NCBI GenBank assembly: GCA_016946835.1
Contig: JACVTC010000045.1
Span: forward strand, 590,501 to 654,500
Reading direction: 5' to 3'
Source: Neocallimastix lanati (nom. inval.)
Lineage: Eukaryota > Neocallimastigomycota > Neocallimastigomycetes > Neocallimastigales > Neocallimastigaceae
Length of the DNA stretch: 64,000 nucleotides
The position numbers were made by a program, and so were the translations under genes. Under the pieces are notes generated by a model. It searched no databases. It was not told the DNA's origin and saw only the letters and a list, made by a program, of their open reading frames with translations. Of this stretch, positions 38,301-49,079 are shown piece after piece (position 1 is the first letter of the stretch; each line of letters starts with the position of its first letter).

Positions 38301-39972
38301 ATAACTTAACGAATAATAAATTATTTAATATAGAATCTTCCATACATTTAGGAAAAAGAAATAGAAATGAAAACTTCATATTAAATTCAAATAACATAAA
38401 ACAAAAATCATTAAAAGAATTACGCGAACCAAATAATTATGATGATATCTTTAATTTAAATGATAAAAATGAATGGTTAAAATCAGTCGATAATGAACTC
38501 GACAATATGAGAAATCTAAAAGTATATGAAACAATTGATAAAATACCTAAGAACGCAAACTTAATATCATCAAGATGGATTTTCAAATTCAAACGAAACT
38601 CAAATGGAGAAATAATCAAAAGAAAATCAAGATTAGTAGCAAAGGGATTTACGCAAGAATACGGCATAGATTATAAAGAAACCTTTGCACCTACCTTAAA
38701 ACAGGATTCAATAAGAATCTTTACAGCAATTGCCACTCAGAACAATTTTGAAATAAACCAAATAGATATAACTACCGCCTATTTAAATGCTGAATTAAAT
38801 GAAGATTTGTATATGAAACCACCCAAAGGACATGAAGATTACAATAAGAAATTTTGGAAATTGAAGAAGGCAATATATGGACTGAAACAAAGTGGTGCTA
38901 AGTGGAATGATAAATTAAACGGCTATCTAATAAAAATTGGATATAAAAGACTTATAAGTGAACCTTGTCTGTACGTTAAATTTAACAAAAGATAACTTTT
39001 AAGTATGTTAGCTCTATATGTGGATGATATTTTAATATCAGGATCAAAGAAAACAATAGAAAGTGTAAAATTATTAATTGAGAAAAAGTTCAAAATGAAA
39101 GATATAGGTAATGTTGATTATATTATTGGAATAAAATTTATAAAACATAAAAATGGTTATTTTTTACATCAACACAGATATATAGATGAATTACTTTCTA
39201 AGTTTAATATTAAAAATTGTACACCTCTTAAAATTATGACTCCAATTGAAAATGAAGATCTTAGGAAGGTAAAAGTAGATGAAACAAAATATAGAAGCAT
39301 AATAAGAAATTTATTATATCTCAGTATATGTACAAGACCCGACATTATCTTCTCTGTATCAAAAGCAGCTAGAAGAGCAAAGGAACCAAATATGGAAGAC
39401 TGGAATAACGTAATGAGAATATTAAGATATTTAAAAGGAACTAAAAAATATGGAATAAATTTCACAAATAATCCGAATGTTAAAGCGTATGTCGATTCGG
39501 ATTACGGAGGTGACTTGGAAACTAGACGTTCAACAACAGGATTCTTAATAACATTTGGTGGTGCACCAACAAGCTGGTGTTCAAAGTTACAAAAATCAAT
39601 ATCGACTTCAACAGCCGAGTCCGAATATTACAGTCTTAGTGAATGCGGTAAACAATGTATATGGTACTTAAATTTATTCGAAGAATTGAACTTAAATATT
39701 AAAAATATTGAAGTAAATGTTGACAATAAAGCAGCTATTTATAACGCTACAAATCAAACTATCAACCCAAAAACTAAACATGTAGACATTAGGGTTCATT
39801 ACATAAGAGAAATAGTCAAAGAAAATAAAATCTATCTTAAATATATAAAATCTGAAAACAATCTTGCTGATGGGTTTACGAAGTATTTAAATGGGACATT
39901 AATGGATAAATTTAGAAATTCCTTATTAACAAAAATTGATGATTTATATTTTATTTGAAATAATATAAATAA

Positions 39973-40011
39973 AAAATATGACATTTTAGGAAAGTCATAT
40001 TTTAGGAGGAA
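39973..40011 (+). promoter_or_regulatory. Stem-loop and polypurine tract before copia 3' LTR
   Basis: AAAATATGAC (39973-39982) pairs perfectly with GTCATATTTT (39994-40003) around an 11-nt loop. AGGAGGA and the LTR TG follow directly. The geometry is the same as at 1489-1527 with a different stem sequence. Confidence 0.75.
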
Positions 40012-40251
40012 TGTTAGAATATAAAAAAAAATAAATACTTAATAATGACTTTAATATATTTTACCCAATCAGAATATTATTATATTTAAATAAAATTATA
40101 AAAGAAATAAAATGTAACCTTGTTAAAAATATACACTTTTTTAATTATAAAAAATAAAGATAAATAAAATTAAATATTAAGTATTATATATATAAAATGC
40201 TATTCTAAAAATATATCTAATTTTCTCAATATTTGTTTTTGGTGTTTAATA
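40012..40251 (+). repeat. 3' LTR of the young copia element
   Basis: It is the partner of 34368-34605, preceded by AGGAGGA and followed by the target-site copy TTATT. Confidence 0.95.
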
Positions 40252-40259
40252 TTATTTAT

Positions 40260-42780
40260 TAATATTTTTAAAATATTAAAATTTTTTTTGTTAAAGTTTA
40301 AGATTTTATAAAATACAGCGCAAGAATTTTATAATGTATTAAAATGATAAATTAAATATTTAAATATCAGTTTTTAATTTTAATAATAAAATCTAAGTTA
40401 TTATCCTTTACATCTTTTATATTATTAATATTTTTTTATATAGATAAAATTATTATTCATTTTATATATATTTTAAAAAATTATGAATTATATGATAAAG
40501 TATTGTACTTTTTAATGCTTAAATTCTAATTTATATTTATTATTATTATATATATTTTTTTAAAAATAAATATTTTTAAATTTATTTAAATATTATAATT
40601 TATTTATTATATTTTTATTTATTTTTTTATTTATTAATTTTTAAAAACATTTTTTGAAATCTTTTATATAAGTTTGTGTAAATTATTCACAATTTAAAAT
40701 GTAAATTTATGTTGAAACCATAAATTTATGTATAATATTAAATTATAAATTTATATGTATTACCATATATTTATGTATTTAATGAGTTAAATTTTGATAA
40801 TAAAATAGGGAAGATGCACTTCGACAAATTTCATTTCAGAAAAGTTTCATTTGGCAAAATTTTTTTAAAAGTTAATAAGTAAATAAATTAATAATAAAAC
40901 AAATAAATAATATATATTATTTAAATAAATTATTAAATAAATAGAAATACATAAATAAAACTATAACAATTAAATAAATTAAAAATTAATTTTAAAAAAA
41001 AGAAAAATATATATATTACATATTTATAATAATAATAAATTTTCATTAAAATTATAGTTTTAAAAAAATAAAAAATTTTATTATACATTTTAAACATTTA
41101 ATAATATTTCAATAAATATATACGATTAATAATTTTTTATATATATATAAAAATAAGTATTAATAATTTAAAATATGTAAAGGATAATAAATTAAAATAT
41201 AATTATTAAAAAATTTATAAATTATAAATAATTAATAATTAATTTTTATTTTAATATATTTTTATTTATTGGATAAAAAAATATATCAATTTTATAATTA
41301 TTTTTATCTTCATTGATTTTTTAATCAATAAATAATAATAATAATTATTATAATAATAAAATTTAAAAATAATATAAAAATAATTAAATTTTATTATTAA
41401 ATTTAATTAATTTATTAATTGAAAAATAAAAATTTTAATTATTTAAATATTAAATATTAAAAAAATAATTTTGCAAAGGATTTTTATATAACTATATATT
41501 AAAAAATCAGTATAAAATAAAAAATAATCTCAATTTTATTTAAAATTTATGAAATTAAATATATTTAATAAGATTGAATAATTGAAAATTAATTAAAAAT
41601 ATTTAACAAATTGGAAGGACTAAAAATAGTTATTAGTGAAATTTATGTATGAAAAGAGCAAATAATTATTTATAAAAAAATTTAAATATAATTATTTATA
41701 TATTTAAAAGAATAAATCAAAGTTATATAGATTTACCAAATATAAAACTTTAAGTAAAAGTAAATTTTATATTATTTTATATTTTATTTTTATAATCCTA
41801 TAATTAATATTAATATCGAAATTAATTTATTAATATTATTAAAAATAAAAAATTTATATTATATTTTATTAAAATACTAATATTTAATATTATATATATA
41901 ATAAAATAAAATATTTTTATATTTTATTTATATTAAATCAATTTTTAATTAAAAATTATAACTTTTAAAATAATAATCAATATAATAAAGTTTTATCAAA
42001 AACAATTTAGTTTTTTCTTTTTATTATTAATTATTTAATAATTTTATTTATATATCGAATTTCTCAAAAAAATAAAAACTTTTTTTCTTTACTGGATTAT
42101 TTATAATTATTTCATTTAATAAAAAAATTTATTAGTAATTTAAGATTTTTTAAAATACTACGAAAGAACTTAAATGGTATAAAATAATTAATTAATTATT
42201 TAGATATTATTTTTTATTTTTTTTTAATAATTATATTTTAATTTTAATAATTATATCTTAAATTAATATCCTTTTCATTATTAATTATTATTAATATTTA
42301 TTTTGATTTTATATATTAAATTATTATAAATTATATATATTTTAAAAATTTAAAATTCATTTATAACTTGTGATAAAAATTTTATTTTTTAATGTTTAAA
42401 TTCTAATTTAAATTTAGTATTATATATTTATATTTATTATATTTTTTTTAAATCAATTTATTTTTAAATTTATTTATTTATTATAGTTTTTTTTATTTAT
42501 TTTCTATTTATTTAATTATTTTTTTATATTATATGTATTATTTATTTGTTTTATTATTATTTTATTAATTTATTTACTTTTTAAAAATTATAAGAATATT
42601 TAGATTATGTTTTTAAAAAATTATTTAATTAAAATTTTTTTCATATTTTTATACTATTTTTTAGCTATTTAGTTTGTTTATTATATCGAAATATAATAAT
42701 TTACATTAATTTAAAATACTATAAAAATTATAATAAAATTCATGTTAACATATATATATAATATCATTTATTTTATTATA
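40260..42780. other. A+T-rich desert with dispersed repeat pieces
   Basis: No gene was seen. Blocks starting AAGATTTTATAAAATAC (about 40310) and the following few hundred bases resemble 42140-42560 and 55410-56110, so this is a diverged dispersed repeat. The palindromic core at 40701-40732 and the motif TGCACTTCGACAAATTTCAT at 40815 belong to the repeat described separately. Confidence 0.5.
40640..40910. repeat. Dispersed palindromic repeat, copy 1
   Basis: The core TTTATGTTGAAACCATAAA (40707-40725) is self-complementary around a short loop. Flanking blocks include AAAAACATTTTTTGAAATC on the left and TTTCATTTCAGAAAAGTTTC on the right, which look like inverted arms. Related cores are at 52132, 61482 and 62771. 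Confidence 0.5.
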
Positions 42781-42782
42781 TC

Positions 42783-43052
42783 TGTTAGAGACGAAATCGT
42801 TACATACATTTATTTATATTATTAATTTATATCAATAAATAATTAATCTCTAAGTAAATTAAATAATATTAACTTAGATATAAAAATATGAAATAAATTT
42901 AATGTAAAATATCACTAAGAAAAAATATATATATCCTTATAACAAAAATTATTAATAAACATTTTATAATATTACTCATAACATAAAATACTTTGTTTTA
43001 TTGTTTTTATTAATACAGTGTTTGTCTTAGATTTATAAATTTGTTTTTCTCA
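42783..43052 (+). repeat. 5' LTR, second copia subfamily
   Basis: It matches 45703-45973 and, inverted, the solo LTR at 55516-55786. It ends TTTTTCTCA before the primer site. Confidence 0.93.
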
Positions 43053-45662
43053 GATTAGGAGTCTCAACTCTTCAGTTGAGATATCAATAAAGCTAAGTTG
43101 GAATAAATAAAACATAAAATCAATTTATCATTAATATCCAAACTAATAAAAATCAACAAAGTCTATTAATAAAGAATTAATCTGTTGGACCTTAGATTCA
43201 GGAGCTTCAATCAACATCACCAACAGACTAGATAAACTCACAAATATTAAATATTGTAATGAAAAAATATTTTTTGTAAACAATCAATCGATTATCATCA
43301 ATAAAGTTGGCACCTTCATAGGATACATTAATGAATACGAATTCACAATTGAAGATGTTTATTACTCACCATTAATCAATATAAATTTAATATCAATTGG
43401 AAATTTAATTAAACAAAATTATAAAATTTTATTTAACACCAATCACAACAAATCATATGTCACGATCTATGACAAATACCAAAACAAAATCGCCAATATT
43501 ATTTCAAATACAAATAACACATTCAACATTGATTATCAACCCAACGTATATTTCTACACGACAATAATACCAGAAGCACAAATGATGAAATCAATTATAT
43601 TAACATGAAGATTCCTGATTAATTAAATTTATGGCACAGAAGGTTTAGTCAGTTCGATATAAAATCAATTAGAAACAAATTACTTAAGACAGATATCAAA
43701 TTAAAATGTCCTCTATGTGCTCAATTCAAGATTAAAAACAAACCTTATTTAAAAAATATTAATACAACTAAGCACATCTTTGAACTACTACACTAATAAC
43801 ACTTCTACTCAAAATACAACTAATAGCACAAGTCAACGCAAAGTTACCAGCACTAATAAAAATAACAACATCAATAATAATCAAAATAACACTATTAAAA
43901 CTACTCAAAGCAATGATAATAATATCAACACTAATCAAACAAAAAACAACAACAATCATTCAAATTCGAACATTCATTCTGAAACAAACGATATGAATAT
44001 CAACAGTATTATAAGCAACCAAAACAATAAAGTTAAAGGAAACCAAACACCTAACAATAATAATACTTTAATATGTAACAATCAAGTATTAAATAAAAAT
44101 TTAAGAGAACCTTTAGACTATGACGATATATACAACCTCGAAGATCAAGAAGAATTGTTTAACTCTGCTAAAAATGAATTTGGCAACTTGAGAGACCTAA
44201 AAGTTTATGAACAAGTAAATAAAGATGAAATTCCAGAAGAAGCTAAAATATCAAATCCAGACTAATATTCAAATACAAAAGAAACTCTAAAGGGGACATA
44301 GTCAAAAGAAAAACAAGGCTTGTAGCAAAAGGGTTCACACAGCAACATGGAATAGACTATAAAGATACATTTGCACCCACCTTAAAACTAGATTCGATAA
44401 GAATATTTACACATATAGCAGCAAGAAATAATTTCCAAATAGAACAAATAGATGTTAATGCTGCTTATTTAAACGCCCATCAAAAGGAAGAAATATACAT
44501 GGAGCCTCCAAAGGGACATCCCGATCACAAGAAATACATCTGGAAACTCAAGAAAGCCATATATGATTTAAAGAAAAGCGGAATGGAATGGAACAATGAA
44601 TTAAATGGGCATCTACTAAACATTGGTTTCAAAAGATTGACTTGTGAACCATGCAAATATTTTACAATAGATAAACATAACAAGATTACATGCCTCATAG
44701 CTGTTTATGTGGACGATATACTACTTGCAGATAACAAAGCAAAAGTAGATCAAATCAAAAATATGATAAAAAATAGATTCAAAATAAAAGAAATTGGTGA
44801 AGTCAATTTCATAATAGGAATAAAATTTGTATAGTATAAACACGGTTACTTCTTAAATCAAGAAAGATATATAAACGATATAATTACCAAATATGGATTG
44901 TCAAGTGCTACTCCTATTCGTAATATAACACCAATTGAAAATGAAGAATTAAGAAAAATGAAAATGAATGAAACTACTTATAGAAGCGCTGTTGGAAGCT
45001 AATAATACTTAGGTATCTGTACTAGACCCGATATTATATGCAGTATCCAAAGCGGCACAAAAATCAAAAGAACCTAACTTGGAATATTGGGAAAATTTAA
45101 AACGAATATTAAAATATTTAAAGGGAACAATAAAATATGGTATTAACATATCAAGAAACTCCAATGTCAAAGCTTTCGTAGATGCAGACTACGCTGGGGA
45201 CACAAAAACAAGAAGATCGACTACAGTATTCGTAATTACTATAGGAGATTCCCCTACTAGTTGGTGTTCAAAACTACAGCATTGTGTATCGACTTCCACG
45301 GCTGAGGCCGAATACTATAGTCTTAGCGAATGTAGCAAACATTGCATGTGGTACATAAACTTATTGAAGGAATTAAAATCCAACATTAGTGGTATTGAAG
45401 TCAACATAGACAATAAAGCTGCAATCTATAATGCAAAAAACCAATCGATTAATCCAAGAACAAAACATATGGACATAAGATTTCACTATGTAAGAGAATT
45501 AGTAAAGAACAATAAAATAATATTAAAATATTTAAAATCTCAAAACAATTTAGCAGATGGCTTTACGAAATATCTAAACGGATCTTAGGGGTTAGGGTTA
45601 TTAACACAGCCAATGGACTTGAAATTTTATTAACTTAAATTTTTTAAAATAAAAAAAAAAAT

Positions 45663-45702
45663 CAATTATAACCTTAAAAAATAAATTATAATTGTGAGTG
45701 AA
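45663..45702 (+). promoter_or_regulatory. Stem-loop before copia 3' LTR
   Basis: CAATTATAA (45663-45671) pairs with TTATAATTG (45686-45694) around a 14-nt loop. A purine-rich GTGAGTGAAA then leads into the LTR. It occupies the same position as the stem-loops at 1489 and 39973. Confidence 0.6.
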
Positions 45703-45973
45703 AGTTAGAGACGAAATCGTTACATACATTTATTTATATTATTAATTTATATCAACCAATAATTAATCTCTGAGTAAATTAAATAATATTAACTTAGATA
45801 TAAAAATATGAAATAAATTTAATGTAAAAATATCTTGTAGAAAAAATATATATCTCCTTAAAATAAAAATTATTAATAAACATTTTATAATATTACTCAT
45901 AATATAAAATACTTTGTTATATTGTTTTTATTAATACAGTGTTTGTTTTAGATTTATAAATTTGTTTTTCGCA
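45703..45973 (+). repeat. 3' LTR, second copia subfamily
   Basis: Near-identical to 42783-43052 and followed by the target-site copy ATATC. Confidence 0.93.
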
Positions 45974-46309
45974 ATATCATTTATTTGTTACAAAATTCAA
46001 TTTTTACATTAAGTTCATATCAATATCTTATTTATTTTATTTTATCATATTAAATATTATTATTTCACTGCTTACTTATTTATTTTAGTTTAATTCTATT
46101 AATACTTGCAATTTATTGTAATTCACATATTTATTTTATTTTATATGTACTTGTATTTTTATTATAATTGAAACATTTTATTTAAGTTTATTTTATTTTT
46201 GTTTATACTTGTATTTTTATTATAATTCAAATATTTATTTTATCTTACTTTATTTACTTGTATCTCTATAATATTATATTCTATATTTTATTATTATTTA
46301 TTAATATTC

Positions 46310-47940
46310 CCACTCTTCATTAAGACATACCAAAATAAAAAAGACATATTATTCCTATTCTCTACTCGTTTTACCATAACAGATAACTTTTATCATGCTA
46401 TCATTCTAGGACAAAACTTCATAGAAAAGCATAAAATCTATAGCAATTACTATGATTGGAAAATATACCTCCATTATAATACTTTCGATAAATCGTCACT
46501 TAAACTACTCTAAGGAAAAGAAGAACTGCCTGATGACTATCATTGATAACGAAGAATTAAAATTAAAAATATTATTAACTAATAAAGGATCACAGGAGCT
46601 ACATAGTAAACTAATAGATAATAGATCTATTTTAACAAGATATGCCCACCCTTCCTGAAACTCCCTAGGACAAGCTCTGGCCAGTGACATGTATTTTCAG
46701 CTAGAACTAGCGCAACTACCCAACGGAAAATCTTTAGGCACTAATTTAGTCAATTATAATCTTAGAGTTCACAACTCAAAAGACAACCCTAAAGGAGAAT
46801 TCTGATATCACTAGGTTTTTAGTATTATATTGGATACTATAAGACTAATACTTCCAGAAAAGTAAGAATTATCTACCAAAGAAATAGTTAAAAAAAATTA
46901 TTCTGCATGTATTGAAGATTTCAATGAAAAATTGGAAAACACCTTGCCCAAGCACCGGCCATAAGATTGCACAGTAAAATTGAAGTGGTATTTACTTTTA
47001 CAGTTCAATTTATACTATGCCAAATGAAGAAGACAAAGAGATTCAGAAGTATCTTAAAGACAATTTAGTCAACGGATTTGTAAGAAGATCTATCTCTCAT
47101 GTAGGACACAAAGTCTTAATTCAAAGGAAGAAAAACAGGGAGCACAATTTATGTATTGACCACCGTAAGCTAAATAACAAATCCTACAGAATTTCTACTC
47201 ATTTCCCTTAATTACTGTCTTTTCGAAACCATAATGAGTTTGAAAATCTGTAATAAACTTTATTTAAAAAGCGCTTATAATCTTATTCGCGTCCGTGAAG
47301 GTGAGGAATTTAAACCTGCATTTCCACTAAAAATGGTTATTTTGAATACATAGTAATGCCTTTTGAGTTCACCAATACATCTACTGTTTTCCAAGGATTT
47401 ATTTCAATAGTCTTAAGTGATATTAATAAATTCATAAAAATGTATTTAGATGATATCATCATTTAACCAGAACATTTTGAAGAACATGCTAAATAGATAC
47501 GAATATTCCTGTAGCTACTCATTAATAGCCAGCTTGTGGCCAATTTTTCCAATTGCGAATTTCAAATGCAAGAAGTCGAATTCCTTGGCCTCATTGTTAA
47601 TAGTGAGAGTATAAAGACCGGCCCTCACAAGTAAAACCATATAACTTCTACTAATAGCATCAGTATCATCAGATTCTTCAATTACTCACCGTTTTTTTAA
47701 GTACTTCTTTAAAATTGCCTGGCCTATTCATCATCCTACTAAGATAAATGTTGAATTCATATGGAATAAAGACTGCCAGGCTGCCTTATGCTAAAAGAAC
47801 TTCTTGTTTCAGTATCAGTACTGACTTATCCTTACGATAATAAACGTATGAAACTCTATGGGTTATGTTATACTGGTCTTGCTTCAAAAGGAAGTTAAGA
47901 ATAGCGGAAGCATCGTACACGTAGTACTAGAAAATTATAA
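46310..47940 (+). mobile_element. Ty3/gypsy fragment (protease to RT)
   Basis: The protease end is seen at about 46360-46450 (TITDNFYHAIILGQNFIEKHKI). RT follows at about 46990-47640: DNLVNGFVRRSISHVGHKVL, LCIDHRKLNNKSYRISTHFP, YLKSAYNLIRVREG, VMPFEFTNTS, the catalytic MYLDDIII, and NCEFQMQEVEFLGLIV. A T-rich, more decayed stretch reaches about 47940. No LTR was recognised. The copy is broken in many places and old. The protease part is homologous to 60410-60540. Confidence 0.85.
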
Positions 47941-47944
47941 TTTT

Positions 47945-49075
47945 AAAGATATAATAAACAGTGAAATGTTATTAATAATACTATAAATATTATTTAATAG
48001 CATTTAAATATTTTAGTAATAAATAATAAATAATAAATTTTAATAATAAAAAATAATAAATTTAAATAAATAATAATATATTTAAAAATAAAGAAAAAAT
48101 TAATTAAAATAAAATATAATTAAAATTAAAAATCAAATAAAATAAAAAATAGAATAATATAAAATAAAATATATAGCTGGATATGAGTATAAAGAAGAGA
48201 TTGAATAATTAAAATAAAATAAAAACCAGAATATAAATATAAAGTACATATTGAATAAAGTAAAACATAATAATTAATAAAATATTATATAAAAGTACTA
48301 ATATAATAAAATATATTACAATCAAATAAAATAAAATAATATAAAATAAATAAAATAAAACACATTAAAAAAATTAATATTAATTAAATATTATGATTTA
48401 ATAAAAAATTAAAATTACAAATTTTATTATTATAATTAACAATATTTTCTTATTAATTATTTATTATAAAAAATATTATTAACTTTTAAAAAATTATTGT
48501 AAATATTTAGAATATTTTAAAATTATAAAAAATGATATAAAAATATAAATAGTTGAATAAATGATAAATGATATTAAAAAAATAATTTAAATAAAAAAAT
48601 ATAATAAAGATACTTAGTTAAACAAATAAATTCTTCTCATTAATACTAATTAAAAAAATAATTATAAAAGATATTTTTAATTTATTATTATAAATTGTAG
48701 TACATTTCGAAAAATTTCATTTTGTAGAATTCACATAAAAATTTCATTTCAGAAAATTTTAATAAATAGATAAATAAATTATGAAATAAATAAATAATAA
48801 ATTTATTATAATATTTAAAAAAATAACAAATTTAATGAAAAATAAATAATTAAAAATATATATTATTATATTTTTATTTATTTAATAAAAAAAATGAACG
48901 ATTTTATAATTATTTTTCTTTTCATTGAGTATTGAATTAATAAATAAAAATAATATTTATAATAATAAAATTTAAAAATAATAGCAAATATTTATTATTA
49001 TATAATAAATAAAAAAAGTTTTAAATATTTTTTAGAAAATGATTATCTCTTCTTTTATTATGTTTTTAACAAAGT
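47945..49075. other. A+T-rich desert with repeat pieces
   Basis: It contains AATAAAATAAAATA-type minisatellite text (48100-48370) related to 63180-63360, and one copy of the motif ACATTTCGAAAAATTTCATT at about 48712. No gene was seen. Confidence 0.5.
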
Positions 49076-49079
49076 TACA

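Larger units (their letters stand above)
34368..40251 (+). mobile_element. Young Ty1/copia element with both LTRs and 5-bp target-site duplication
   Basis: LTRs at 34368-34605 and 40012-40251 differ by only a few substitutions and one small indel, so the insertion is recent. TTATT flanks it on both sides (34363-34367 and 40252-40256). Parts in order: primer site 34606; leader with hairpin array about 34960-35340; gag from 35857 (MANTRRNNRNEV); protease (WILDSGASINIT, about 36425); GAG-pre-integrase (LWHRRFAHFNI, about 36870) with CPIC; integrase core (HMDLIGPIQNS, IRTDNGTEFNN, NGRIERFNGT, about 37030-37340); Asn-rich linker about 37850-38330; RT (SSRWIFKF, VAKGFTQEYG, AYLNAELN, YVDDIL, about 38560-39030); RNase H (VDSDYGGD, STAESEYYSLSECGKQ, about 39480-39650); pre-PPT stem-loop and PPT about 39973-40011. 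It looks nearly whole, with roughly three or four breaks. Confidence 0.96.
42783..45973 (+). mobile_element. Ty1/copia element, second subfamily, with LTRs and target-site duplication
   Basis: LTRs at 42783-43052 and 45703-45973 (about 270 bp, TGTTAGAGACG to CA) are nearly identical. ATATC flanks both ends (42778-42782 and 45974-45978). Parts seen: primer site at 43053 (GATTAGGAGTCTCAAC); protease region (TLDSGASINIT, about 43185); GAG-pre-integrase (RRFSQFDIKSIRNK with CPLC, about 43640-43720); Asn/Thr-rich linker about 43800-44090; RT (AYLNAHQ, YDLKKSGMEWNN, YVDDIL, about 44280-44830); RNase H (VDADYAGD, STAEAEYYSLSECSKHCMWY, about 45175-45355); stem-loop at 45663-45694. At about 3.2 kb it is clearly shorter than the usual copia length. 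It carries several breaks, is fairly recent by its LTRs, and could only move with help from other copies. Confidence 0.94.
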
